DNA from: CALJIC01 sp039805565
GTDB lineage: Bacteria > Chloroflexota > Chloroflexia > Chloroflexales > Roseiflexaceae
Direction of reading: 5' to 3'
NCBI GenBank assembly: GCA_039805565.1
Contig: JBDLTZ010000106.1
Span: forward strand, 62,001 to 126,000
DNA: 64,000 bases
Shown here: positions 18,577 through 27,243 of the stretch, in pieces
How positions within the stretch are numbered: position 1 is the first letter of the stretch
How the letters are laid out: each line of letters begins with the position of its first letter
Program-made: the position numbers and the translations under genes
The notes under the pieces: generated by a model
The model's database searches: none
Told to the model about the DNA's origin: nothing
Seen by the model: the letters and a program-made list of their open reading frames with translations, nothing else

Positions 18577-19355
18577 AACCCAATCGCCTCAAGCAGGCCC
18601 TCGGCGAGGGCCGTGTCCCCGTCGGCCATATGGTGCTCGAGTTCGGCACCCGCGGCGTCGCCAAGATCCTCGAGTCCGCCGGCGCCGACTTCGTGGTGAT
18701 CGACATGGAGCACAGCGCCTTCGACGCCGCCGACGTGGCCGATCAGGTGGCCTGGTTCAAGGCCACGCCGATCGCGCCCTTCGTGCGCATCCCGCAGGCG
18801 CTCTACCACTTCGCCGCCCGTGTCATGGACGCCGGCGCGCTCGGCGTGATGGTCCCCAACGTCGTCAGCGCCGAGCAGGCCCGCGCCGTGGTGGACTCGG
18901 TCAAGTACGCGCCCATCGGCCGCCGCGGCGTGATTGTCGGCGGCGCCCACGGCGACTTCCAGCCGTCCGACATCCGCACGTTCCTCGACCGCTCGAACGA
19001 GAACACCACCGTCATCTGTCAGATCGAGAGCCGCGAGGGCCTGGCGCAGCTCGACGCGATCGCGGCCGTGCCCGGCGTGGACGTGCTGTGGGTCGGCCAG
19101 GCCGACCTGACCACTTCGCTCGGCATCCCGGGCGCGTTCGGGGACCCGCTGTTCCTCGATGCCCTGCGCGCCGTGGCCGACGCCGCCCGCCGCCACGGCA
19201 AGGCCGCCGGCATCCAGCCCAACACCCTCGCCCAGGCCGAGGCGTGGATGGCGCTCGGCTACAACGTGATCTCCTACAGCGGCGACTACTTCGTCTACCA
19301 GAGCGCGATGGCCCAGGCGATCGCCGCCGTGCGCGCCCTCGACCGCCCGGCCTGA
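18573..19355 (+). CDS. HpcH/HpaI family aldolase
   Basis: A 260-residue class II pyruvate-type aldolase that cleaves 2-keto-hydroxy acids to pyruvate and an aldehyde. The motifs are DFVVIDMEHSAFD, VMVPNVVSAEQAR, then ICQIESREGL (metal-binding Glu) and VDVLWVGQADLT (metal-binding Asp). The QTALYHF-like stretch reads PQALYHFAARVMDAGALGV. Start: GTG 18573, overlapping the previous stop by GTGA and preceded by GGAGGA. Tight coupling to the hydroxyacid dehydrogenase suggests they act in sequence on the same sugar acid. Confidence 0.9.
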   Translation: MKPNRLKQALGEGRVPVGHMVLEFGTRGVAKILESAGADFVVIDMEHSAFDAADVADQVAWFKATPIAPFVRIPQALYHFAARVMDAGALGVMVPNVVSAEQARAVVDSVKYAPIGRRGVIVGGAHGDFQPSDIRTFLDRSNENTTVICQIESREGLAQLDAIAAVPGVDVLWVGQADLTTSLGIPGAFGDPLFLDALRAVADAARRHGKAAGIQPNTLAQAEAWMALGYNVISYSGDYFVYQSAMAQAIAAVRALDRPA

Positions 19356-19580
19356 GCTGGAGAAGAGCCTGGGGGCGCCCGCCCGCTGTGCGCGCTGCAT
19401 CCAACGCCCTACCGGCCCGACACCCACTGCCGGCAGGAGCGCCCCTCCAGTCCCCCGGCGCCCACGGGAGCCCACGACAGAGCTCAGCGGCGGACAGAAA
19501 ACGTGAGCGAGCTGTTTGGCACATCACACGGTGACGCCCCCGCCTCTCTTACGCTACTGCACAACCACACGGAGACATCC
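19356..19580. other. 225-base gap before the kinase gene
   Basis: No supported gene or strong hairpin. An in-frame GTG at 19503 could lengthen the kinase by 26 residues, but the added segment has no conserved look. A separate promoter for the kinase is possible but not recognised. Confidence 0.4.
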
Positions 19581-20978
19581 ATGACTCCCACGCGCAGCAC
19601 GAGCGAGACCCTCGCCGCGCTCCCCCCCGAGTGGCCCGACGACCCGCTGCCCGCGGTGCGCGCGCACCCCGGCCGCCGCACCGTCGTGGCGCTCGACGAC
19701 GACCCCACCGGCACGCAGACGGTCCACGGCGTACCGGTGCTGACGCGCTGGGAGCCGAGCGCGCTGCGCGCCGAGCTCGAGCGGCGCCCGAGCGCGCTCT
19801 ACGTGCTCACCAACTCGCGCAGCCTCCCCACAGCCGCCGCCGTCGCCCTGGCCGAGGAGGTCGGGCGGAGCCTGGTGCTGGCCGCCGAGGGCCTGCCCAT
19901 CGCCGTGGTCAGCCGGAGCGACTCGACGCTGCGCGGCCACTTCCCCGCCGAGACCGACGCGCTCGCCGGGGCGCTCGGCGGCTTCGACGCGACGGTCCTG
20001 GCGCCGGCCTTCATCCCCGGCGGGCGCTACACGATCGGCGACATCCACTACGCGGCCGAGGGCGACGCGCTGGTTCCCGCGGGCCAGACCGAGTTCGCCC
20101 GCGACGCGGCCTTCGGCTACCGGGCGTCCGACCTGCGGCAGTGGGTCGAGGAGAAGACCGGCGGGCGCGTCCCGGCGTCGTCCGTGGCCTCGGTGGGCAT
20201 CGACGACATCCGGCGCGGCGGGCCGGCGCGCGTGGCCACGATTCTGCAGGGCTTGCCGCGCGGCGCGGTGTGCGTGGTGAACGCCGCGAGCGACCGCGAC
20301 CTGGCGGTGGCCGCGCTTGGGGCGCTGGAGGCCGAGGCGGGCGGCAGGCGGCTGCTCTACCGCACCGCCGCGTCGTTCGTGCCGGCGCTGGCCGGGATCG
20401 CGCCACGCCCACTGCTTGGTCTAGAGGAGCTGAACCTGCCACCCGGCGGCGGGCTGATCGTCGTAGGCTCATATGTGCCCAAGAGCTCCGGGCAGCTCAC
20501 CGAGCTCCTGACGCTGCCGGGTGTCGTAGGCATCGAGCTGGATGTAGCTGCGCTACTGGACCCGGTGGCGCGGGCGGGGGCCATCGCGCGGGCCGTAGGC
20601 CAGGCGGAGGAGTCCCTGGCCCGCGGCGCCGACGTAGCGGTGTACACCAGCCGCGCGCTCGTGACGGGCGCGGACGCGGCGGGGAGCCTGGCGATCGGGC
20701 GGCGCGTATCAGAGGCGCTGGTGGAGCTGGTGCGGCGCGTGGCCGTGCGGCCGCGCTACCTGCTGGCGAAGGGCGGCATCACCAGCAGCGACGTGGCGAC
20801 CGAGGGCCTGGGCGTGCGGCGGGCCGAGGTGTTGGGCCAGCTTCTGCCCGGCGTCCCCGTCTGGCGCAGCGGCCCCGAGTCGCTCCACCCGGACCTGGTC
20901 TACGTCGTGTTCCCAGGGAATGTGGGCGGCCCACGCGCCGTAGCCGACGCCGTGCTCGGGCTGCGCGGGGCGCCGTAG
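19581..20978 (+). CDS. Four-carbon acid sugar kinase (DUF1537 family)
   Basis: A 465-residue two-domain kinase. The N-terminal substrate domain has ALDDDPTGTQTVHGVPVLT and the VSRSDSTLRGHFPAE motif, and continues with APAFIPGGRYTIGDIHY. The C-terminal nucleotide domain has LIVVGSYVPKSSGQL and LLAKGGITSSDVATEGLGV, then VVFPGNVGG at the end. The family phosphorylates D-threonate, D-erythronate, 3-oxo-tetronates or 3-oxo-isoapionate (DtnK, OtnK, OiaK). With an ApnL-like protein upstream, an apionate-type role is an attractive guess. Start: ATG 19581 with GGAG seven bases upstream. Confidence 0.92.
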   Translation: MTPTRSTSETLAALPPEWPDDPLPAVRAHPGRRTVVALDDDPTGTQTVHGVPVLTRWEPSALRAELERRPSALYVLTNSRSLPTAAAVALAEEVGRSLVLAAEGLPIAVVSRSDSTLRGHFPAETDALAGALGGFDATVLAPAFIPGGRYTIGDIHYAAEGDALVPAGQTEFARDAAFGYRASDLRQWVEEKTGGRVPASSVASVGIDDIRRGGPARVATILQGLPRGAVCVVNAASDRDLAVAALGALEAEAGGRRLLYRTAASFVPALAGIAPRPLLGLEELNLPPGGGLIVVGSYVPKSSGQLTELLTLPGVVGIELDVAALLDPVARAGAIARAVGQAEESLARGADVAVYTSRALVTGADAAGSLAIGRRVSEALVELVRRVAVRPRYLLAKGGITSSDVATEGLGVRRAEVLGQLLPGVPVWRSGPESLHPDLVYVVFPGNVGGPRAVADAVLGLRGAP

Positions 20979-21103
20979 CGAGCGCCGCGCGCGACCCCGG
21001 GTTATCGTGGAGGACGGCTGTGCCGTATACTTCCCCGCAGCGCCCGGCGGGCACTCGTGCCCGCCAGACGCGCGCAGCCATCAACTCAGCGAGGAGGCAC
21101 ACC

Positions 21104-21556
21104 GTGACAGAGCACGGCATCGGCACAACCACGGTCACGCAGGTCGGCATCATCGTCCGAGACATCGAGGCCAAGGCGCGCGCCTGGTCCGAGATCCTCG
21201 GCCTGCCGCTGCCGGAGATCGTCATCACAGACGTCGTCGACGTCGCGCAGACCGAGCACCGCGGCGAGCGGACGACTGCGCGGGCCAAACTGGCCTTCTT
21301 CCACATGGGGCAGGTGGACATCGAGCTGATCGAGCCGATCGGCGAGCCAAGCACCTGGAAAGAGCAGCTCGACCAGCACGGCGAGAGCCTGCACCACATC
21401 GCCTTCAACATCAAGGGGATGCCGGAGCGGCTGGCGTACCTGGCCGGCAAGGGCGTGCCGCTGGTGCAGCGCGGCGAGTACACCGGCGGGCGCTACGCCT
21501 ACGTGGATGGGAGCCAGCAGCTGGGGGCCATCCTGGAGCTGCTCGAGAACGACTGA
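21104..21556 (+). CDS. VOC (glyoxalase/epimerase-like) family protein
   Basis: A 150-residue single VOC module with two beta-alpha-beta-beta-beta units, resembling methylmalonyl-CoA epimerase. The C-terminal half has the expected LHHIAFNI metal position and AILELLE Glu. The first metal position is unusual, reading VTQVGIIVRD where His is normal before VGI. The protein may still bind metal or may have changed function. GTG 21104 follows GAGGAGG. It may belong to the sugar-acid operon or be an independent gene after a 125-base gap. A terminator hairpin follows. Confidence 0.8.
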   Translation: MTEHGIGTTTVTQVGIIVRDIEAKARAWSEILGLPLPEIVITDVVDVAQTEHRGERTTARAKLAFFHMGQVDIELIEPIGEPSTWKEQLDQHGESLHHIAFNIKGMPERLAYLAGKGVPLVQRGEYTGGRYAYVDGSQQLGAILELLEND

Positions 21557-21562
21557 CCCAAC

Positions 21563-21597
21563 GGCGGGTGTGGAGGGCTTCGCCTTCCACACCCGCC
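21563..21597. terminator. Hairpin after the VOC gene, shared with convergent murJ
   Basis: A stem of 12 or more bp (arms GGCGGGTGTGGA.../...TCCACACCCGCC) with a CTTCG loop lies between the plus-strand VOC gene and the minus-strand murJ. It can serve both. No T-run. Confidence 0.65.
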
Positions 21598-21646
21598 AAA
21601 CACTCGACCACCGCGCCAACCGCACCTGCACATGCCGCCGGCCTGA

Positions 21647-23215
21647 TTATGCCCGCCGCACCCTGCGGCGCACGGCCCCCACGAAGAACTCCAGCGCCTC
21701 GACGCGCAGCGCCAGGCAGAGTCCTCCGTAGAGCGCCGCGCCCGCCCCGCCCCCCAGCAGCACCGTGACGAGCGGGTGAGCGCCCGGCCCGAGCAGCCGC
21801 GTCGCGCCCCAGGCCACCAGGAACAGCGCCGCGCTCGCCAGCGCGCTCTTGATCAGCGCCTCGCCCAGCCGCAACCCACCCAGGTCCACCACCCTGGGCG
21901 CCAGCAGCAGCAGGATCAGCAGGTGGCCGATCCACTGCGCCGTGTTGCCCAGCACCAGCGCCTCGATCCCCAGACCGGCCCCCAGCAGCGCCAGCGCGGT
22001 GACGGCGTAGATCCCGATCGCCGCCCCCTGCACCAGGTTCGGCGTCAGCGTGCGCTGGCGGGCGTAGAACGCGAACAGCAGCATCTGGTCCACCGCGGCG
22101 GCCGGCAGGCCGGGGAGGTAGAGCAGCAGCGCCCGCGCCGTGGCCAGCGTGTCCTCAGGGCCGAAGTCCCCACGCTCGAATAGCAGCGCCACCACCGGCC
22201 CCGCCAGCGCCGCCAGGCCCGCCGCCGCCGGCAGGATCAGCAGCAGCACCACCTTGATGCCCATCGCCAGCGTGCGGCGGAAGTCGGCCTCCTCGCGCGC
22301 CTCGGCCTGCCGCGAGAGCGTCGGCAGCACCGCGAAGGAGACCGCCGCCGCCACCAGGCCGAGCGGCAGCTGGATCAGCGTGGTCGCGTAGCGCATAGTC
22401 GGGAGCACAGCCGTGTCCAGCCGCGAGGCCAGGTTGCGGTCCAGCACGATCCCCACCAGCGAAAAGCCGATCCCGAGCGCCACCGGCGCGTACAGGCGCA
22501 GGATGCGCCGCACGCCGGGGTGGCCCAGATCGAAGTGCAGCAGCGAGGGCCGCGGGCCGCCCGCCGCGCCGCGCATGCCGCGCAGGCCCGGTAGCTGGAG
22601 CGCCACCTGGAGCGCAGAGCCGAGCAGGACGCCCACCACCAGGCTCATAGGCCCGAGCGCGGGCGTAAGCGCCAGCGCACCGGCGATGATGCCCAGGTTG
22701 AAGGCGCTGGTGGTAAAGGCAGGCAGCAGGAAGCGCTGCCGCGCGTAGAGCAGCGCCGTGATTAGCCCCGAGAGCCCCATAAGCACGGCGCTCGGCAGCA
22801 GCAGGCGCGTCATCTGCACCGTCAGGTCGCGCACGTCGGTGGGGAAGCCCCCCGCAAGCACCGTCACCGCCAGGGGCGCCTGCCACACCAGCAGCGCGCA
22901 GACCCCCGAGAGCGACAGCAGCGCGACGCCGAACACCGTCGAGGCCACACGCCATAGCTCGGCCTCGTCCTTCTCAGCGTAGGCGCTGAGTACCGGCACC
23001 AGCGCGGCGCTGATGGCCCCGTTCACCAGCAAGTCGTACAGGATGGTAGGCACGGTCGAGGCCGCGGTGAAGGCCGCGACCTCGGGGCCACGCCCGAACA
23101 CGCCGGCGATCGTAGCCTCGCGCACGAGGCCGATCAGGCGGCTGGCGATGTTTCCGGCGGCGATCAGCAGCGCGGCGAGGGCAATGCGGCGTGCGGTTGA
23201 AGAAGGTGAGGTCAT
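21647..23215 (-). CDS. murJ: Lipid II flippase MurJ (MviN family)
   Basis: A 522-residue polytopic protein with about 14 membrane helices, moving lipid II across the membrane for peptidoglycan synthesis. The N-terminal signature NIASRLIGLVREATIAGVFG and the VNGAISAALVPVLS segment are characteristic. Later stretches such as RLDTAVLPTMRYATTLIQLPLG match the core fold. Start: ATG 23213-23215; a TTG two codons upstream also fits. It is followed upstream by an LCP protein and an M23 hydrolase on the same strand, making a cell-wall group. Confidence 0.93.
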   Translation of the reverse strand: MTSPSSTARRIALAALLIAAGNIASRLIGLVREATIAGVFGRGPEVAAFTAASTVPTILYDLLVNGAISAALVPVLSAYAEKDEAELWRVASTVFGVALLSLSGVCALLVWQAPLAVTVLAGGFPTDVRDLTVQMTRLLLPSAVLMGLSGLITALLYARQRFLLPAFTTSAFNLGIIAGALALTPALGPMSLVVGVLLGSALQVALQLPGLRGMRGAAGGPRPSLLHFDLGHPGVRRILRLYAPVALGIGFSLVGIVLDRNLASRLDTAVLPTMRYATTLIQLPLGLVAAAVSFAVLPTLSRQAEAREEADFRRTLAMGIKVVLLLILPAAAGLAALAGPVVALLFERGDFGPEDTLATARALLLYLPGLPAAAVDQMLLFAFYARQRTLTPNLVQGAAIGIYAVTALALLGAGLGIEALVLGNTAQWIGHLLILLLLAPRVVDLGGLRLGEALIKSALASAALFLVAWGATRLLGPGAHPLVTVLLGGGAGAALYGGLCLALRVEALEFFVGAVRRRVRRA

Positions 23216-23223
23216 AAACAAAA

Positions 23224-23251
23224 CGCCGAACGCCGAACGCCGAACAATGAA
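23224..23251. repeat. Heptamer array (cgccgaa)
   Basis: Three exact cgccgaa units and a related caatgaa unit lie directly upstream of the murJ start codon. Confidence 0.75.
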
Positions 23252-23303
23252 GCCGGGATACGATCGACGATGTACGGAGCCGATCGTAGCCCGGCCTGTG
23301 CAG

Positions 23304-23331
23304 CCTTCAGCGTTCAGTCTTCAGTGTTAAG
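23304..23331. repeat. Heptamer array (ccttcag-type)
   Basis: Four units (ccttcag, cgttcag, tcttcag, tgttaag) lie between murJ and the LCP gene and run into the LCP stop codon. Confidence 0.7.
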
Positions 23332-24439
23332 GCGTAAGCGGCTCGCCCCCGGCGGTCATCTTATCCACGATCTCGCGCACGGCGACCGGATCTGCGGCGA
23401 AGGTGGCCGGCCCCTCGAGGGCGACAATCATCTTCGAGTCGATCGCGTAGCGCTGGACGCTCTCGGCGGTCAGGCGGGTGCCGACGCGCGCCAGGCCCAG
23501 CATCTTGCTGCGAGGCAGGTCGGTGCGGATATAGTCGCGCAGCGCCCCCGTGTAGTCATCCAGGCTCGTGAGCTGCGCCAGAAGCCCCTGCTCGCGCACG
23601 CGGTCGAAGATCGCCATCAGAACCTGCTGCTGCCGCTGGTTCCGCCCGAAGTCACTGTCGGCGTGACGGGTTCGTGCGTAGATCAGCGCCCGCTCGCCGT
23701 CCAGACGCTGCACGCCGGCGTCGAAGTGGACCTCCATCGTCCGCACATCGCCTGGAAACTCGTCCATCGGGTACTTCGGGTCGTCGATCGAACGCGGCAC
23801 GTCGACCTCGATCCCGCCGATGCGGTCGATGACGGTTTTGAAGCCCTCGAAGTTAATCAGGATGAAGTGGTGGACCGGCACGCCCGCCAGGCCGCTGACC
23901 GTCTCTTTCACCAGCGCTGCGCCGTAGCCCGCGCCATACTTGCGCTCGCCGAGCGCGTAGGCGGCGTTGATCCGGCCGTAGCCGTGGCCGGGGATCTCCA
24001 CCCACAGGTCGCGCGGGAACGAGAGCAGGCTCACGCGGTTGGTGTGCGGGTTCAGGTGGACCAGGATAATCGCGTCGGTGCGGCTGGGGAGCTCCCCGGC
24101 GCGCGCGTCGGTGCCAAGGAGCAGGATGTTCACCGGGTCATCGGTCTCCGGCTGCGGCACCGGCTGTGGGGGCGGCCCTTCCTCGGCCTCCAGCCCCTCC
24201 CCGGCCTCCAACCGCCCCCCGTCCTCCACACGAGCTTCGGACTGAGCCACGTCACTCGTCAGGGGCTGCACCGTCTCGCCCGGCAACGTCACCGGAGCGA
24301 CAATCATCGCGTCGACATCGTCGAGCGCTCGTTTCCACTCAAGGCCCAGGCGGATGGCTGCCGTGGAGAGGACCAGCACCGTGAGGAGCAGCGCGCTCAC
24401 GAGGAGGCGGTTTCGTAGGTACGGTGGTCGACGATCCAA
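23327..24439 (-). CDS. LytR-CpsA-Psr (LCP) family protein
   Basis: About 371 residues. A cytoplasmic stub with LRNRLLV is followed by one membrane helix, then a low-complexity EAGEGLEAEEGPPPQP linker. The LCP domain holds NILLLGTDARAGELPSRTDAI, LLSFPRDLWVEIPG, YGRINAAYALGE and YARTRHADSDFGRNQRQQQV. Those Asp/Arg positions bind polyprenyl phosphates; LCP proteins attach anionic polymers or polysaccharides to peptidoglycan. Start uncertain: TTG 24437-24439 has GGAG upstream. Earlier GTGs at 24457 and 24472 are possible. The extended -10 promoter near 24509 excludes starts further upstream. Confidence 0.88.
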   Translation of the reverse strand: MDRRPPYLRNRLLVSALLLTVLVLSTAAIRLGLEWKRALDDVDAMIVAPVTLPGETVQPLTSDVAQSEARVEDGGRLEAGEGLEAEEGPPPQPVPQPETDDPVNILLLGTDARAGELPSRTDAIILVHLNPHTNRVSLLSFPRDLWVEIPGHGYGRINAAYALGERKYGAGYGAALVKETVSGLAGVPVHHFILINFEGFKTVIDRIGGIEVDVPRSIDDPKYPMDEFPGDVRTMEVHFDAGVQRLDGERALIYARTRHADSDFGRNQRQQQVLMAIFDRVREQGLLAQLTSLDDYTGALRDYIRTDLPRSKMLGLARVGTRLTAESVQRYAIDSKMIVALEGPATFAADPVAVREIVDKMTAGGEPLTP

Positions 24440-24712
24440 AACGACAACTCCACACACGCCCGTCGCATGCACGGCGACAGGTAACTTGCATCCAGGTGGA
24501 CGCAAAGTACTATACCACATGTTGCATCGCGGGCTTCCCGGTCGCCTGAGCGATCCCTCGCCCCCAGCAGCGCGCATGCTGCCGCAGCACCTCTCCGGCC
24601 GCCGGAGGAGGGTATATCAGGGGAGGCCGGTCCTCCCGCTATGGTCAACAAACATTGGCAACTCTGGTGCCACGACATCACACCGCTGACACACGCGCTC
24701 TGACCGGTTTCA
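24440..24712. other. Intergenic region between the LCP and LysM/M23 genes
   Basis: It holds the extended -10 promoter for the LCP gene. The remainder (24518-24712) includes a GC-rich inverted stretch and a lower-GC tail after the LysM/M23 stop codon. No gene or clear terminator seen. Confidence 0.4.
24509..24517 (-). promoter_or_regulatory. Extended -10 promoter of the LCP gene
   Basis: On the minus strand TGG directly precedes TATAGT (24509-24514), an extended -10 element. No good -35 was found. The predicted start is near 24502, about 60 bases before the proposed LCP start codon. Confidence 0.45.
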
Positions 24713-26206
24713 CTATGGGAGAAACTTCAGCGGGTTCACCGGGCGGCCGTTGACGGTCACCGTGAAGTGCAGGTGGACACCGGTGGAGTACCCACCGCCG
24801 GCCCGGTCGTAGGTGCTGCCCATCAGGCCAATGCGATCGCCGGCCTCCACAGTATCCCCCCGCGCCACACGCGGCTTCTTGAGCAGGTGCCCGTAGATCG
24901 TCATCACGCCCTCGCCGTGGTCGATCCGCACGCAGTACCCATAGCCGCGGCACCAGCCCGCCTCGGTAACCCGCCCGGTGCGGGCAGCGAAGATCGGCGT
25001 GCCGGCCGCGTTGGCGATATCGAGGCCGTTGTGGAAGCTGCGGAAGGGGACGGAGCGCCAGCCGAACGGCGAGGTGAGCTCGCCATACGAGGGCCACACC
25101 CAGCGCGGCGGCGGTGGCGGGAAATCGTTCGTCTCGGGCAGGGCCTCGAGCGCACCGGGCGCGAGCCAGATCAGATCGGCGCGCACCCAGCCCTCGCCCA
25201 GCTCGCCCGCCCCCACCTTGACCCAGTCGTCATGCCGGGCGATCGGCTCGAGGAGATAGTCGGCATCGAGCTCTGCGACGCGCTCGTAGGCGCGCCCGGG
25301 ACCGGCGCGCAAGTTCGTCTCGGCCTCGCGCACTGCCCCGGCGAGTACGGCGCGCAGCCCTGCCACGCCACCATCGGCCGCAGCGACACCCTCGGGCAGT
25401 GGGGTCGACCCACCCGGGACGAAGATTTCGCGGCCGGCCGGCGGCGCTTCGCCCGCACGCAGGCCGTTGGCCGCGACCAGCACCAATGCCTCGGGAGGCA
25501 CGCCGTACTGCGCGGCGATCGACTCGATCGTCTCGCCCGCTTGGACAGTGTGGGGCACCCCTGAAACACGCGGGACGCGCAGCTCACGCCCCGCAGGCAG
25601 GAACACACTTTGGCCCAGCCCGTTGGCCCAGAACAGCGTCTCAGCAGTCACGCCGTAGCGCGCCGCAACATCGCCGAGCGTCTCACCCTCTGCGAGTGTG
25701 TGGAAGGTGGGATACGCCGGCGAGGCCAGGGCCCGCAGCGGGCGCAGCGCAATGGCCTCCTCCCCGGCAGCGCCGGATGGTGGGACATATGCAGGCGACA
25801 CCTGCATGTCGGCAAACGCTGCCGCAGGCGCAGCCGCAGAAGGCAAAGCCGTGAGAGATGCCGGCCGGACGGCGGCGATCGCAGCGGACAGCACCAGCAA
25901 GACGGTCACACCGTGAGCCACGGAGTGCGGTCGCAGCGCCGCGAGGAGCTGATCACGCCCGAGGACGCGCGGGTTCGGAAGAAAGGGGCGGGTGTGAGGC
26001 GCCGAGGGAACAGGCTCCCCATCGAGCCGCGCGCGTGCGGCCCGCGCCGCGTAGTCCGCGCGCACGGCGGCGCTCCGAGGTGTGAGCGCTGCAAGCTTCG
26101 CCAGAGTCGCACGCCGCACGCGTAAGCGCGCTGTGCGCCACGCCGTAGTCATCCACCGCTCTGCGGCACGGTGCTGTACCCTGGGCACCCTGGCTGATTC
26201 CGCCAT
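24713..26206 (-). CDS. Cell-wall hydrolase: two LysM, SH3-like and M23 domains
   Basis: A membrane-anchored murein endopeptidase of about 497 residues. After a basic N-terminus comes one membrane helix (HGVTVLLVLSAAIAAV, near 97-112). Two LysM repeats follow (HTLAEGETLGDVAARYG and HTVQAGETIESIAAQYG). Next is an SH3b module (TNLRAGPGRAYERV...GWVRADLIWL). The C-terminal M23 domain has SFHNGLDIANAAG, MTIYGHLLKK and STGVHLHFTVTVNG, carrying all zinc ligands. It should bind and cut peptidoglycan outside the membrane. Start is unclear: ATG at 26206 or 26152. Neighbours murJ and LCP support a wall role. Confidence 0.88.
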   Translation of the reverse strand: MAESARVPRVQHRAAERWMTTAWRTARLRVRRATLAKLAALTPRSAAVRADYAARAARARLDGEPVPSAPHTRPFLPNPRVLGRDQLLAALRPHSVAHGVTVLLVLSAAIAAVRPASLTALPSAAAPAAAFADMQVSPAYVPPSGAAGEEAIALRPLRALASPAYPTFHTLAEGETLGDVAARYGVTAETLFWANGLGQSVFLPAGRELRVPRVSGVPHTVQAGETIESIAAQYGVPPEALVLVAANGLRAGEAPPAGREIFVPGGSTPLPEGVAAADGGVAGLRAVLAGAVREAETNLRAGPGRAYERVAELDADYLLEPIARHDDWVKVGAGELGEGWVRADLIWLAPGALEALPETNDFPPPPPRWVWPSYGELTSPFGWRSVPFRSFHNGLDIANAAGTPIFAARTGRVTEAGWCRGYGYCVRIDHGEGVMTIYGHLLKKPRVARGDTVEAGDRIGLMGSTYDRAGGGYSTGVHLHFTVTVNGRPVNPLKFLP

Positions 26207-27243
26207 GCTAAGTCTACATATACCCATGTGAGTACTAAGACGACTACGATACCGCCGCCGATGGGTTCTGTCAAACCGGAAAGCCCTCGCTGTGCTCCGC
26301 TATGGCCGTGTTCGGGACGGCCGTGACCGGTCTCCAGCTCTCCTCTCCGAGAACGCACCAGATCGCATAGACCACTCGCTCGTCATGGGGCTGGTTGCAG
26401 ATGATTGGCGACACTTGGTGTGTTACATCTGTAGCAATGCACATACATGCCATGTTTTGCACAGACTCATTTGCACCGTGCACTATGTACAGGACACGAA
26501 CCGCGACATTTTATCTTTTTATATACGATAATAGTACTGTGTCCTATTAGCCATACCAATCAACCGACAAAGGGATATTCGTATACTATAAAAAGTACAC
26601 ACGCCCCCGATATACTACCGGGTGTAACGACCTCCTGGACGTCCTTCAGCAGACGCTCGATCTGCGCATCCAAGCGAAGCCGCTCCGCGGATGAGCGGTA
26701 GTTTCGCACAGAACTTGTGCGAGCAATCAGCGTTTCTCACGAACGCGCGTACGGAGAATTTCCAGTGTCTCTCTCTAGCCAGCCACAGAACCCAGCCGCC
26801 GCTCATAGCCAGACCAACACATCCTGGGCACTCTCAGCCCACACCAGCGCACCCGAGCACGATATCGTCCAAGTGCCCCGGTTTATTCTTGAGCGGCTCC
26901 TGACGCACGCCGTGGCAGGCAACCGTCGGTTTCCGACCAGGCACCTGTTTCAGGCAATCCAGATGCTCCAGCACATCCTCACCAGAACTGACTAACGCTC
27001 ACCCCAAGAGATAGCCCGGCAGACGGGTACCGATCTGCGGCCGGCCGTTTGGCGCCTCCTAAAGAGGCCCAACCGACCGGCCGCTCGCTGTTCGGCTGCG
27101 TAGACGCTCGCCATCCTCACTTACGCCCAGTGGGCGCAAGGTCTGTTCGTCGTGCCTTCGCGCGCCAGGAATGTGCGCCGGCAGCATCCCGACCCATCGG
27201 AATATCGCTCGACACAAGCGGCTGCACTGTGTTTAGGGACTGT
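26207..27243. other. 1 kb gene-poor, AT-richer gap before the Tad/T4SS cluster
   Basis: This is the longest stretch without a convincing gene, and 26450-26620 is clearly lower in GC than the rest. It holds a TATACT/TATAAA-rich segment (26582-26596) that could be a promoter. It also has a 7 bp inverted repeat TCGCACA/TGTGCGA at 26704-26722. An open frame at 26717-26995 (92 codons) ends in VPRFILERLLTHAVAGNRR with helix-like character, but nothing is recognised in it. It may be a relic or regulatory zone at the left border of the cluster. No tRNA or integrase was seen. Confidence 0.5.

Noticed and set aside
26717..26995. A 92-codon open frame in the AT-richer gap
   Set aside because: Some helix-like composition at its end, but no recognisable motif or good ribosome site, so it is mentioned only in the gap description.
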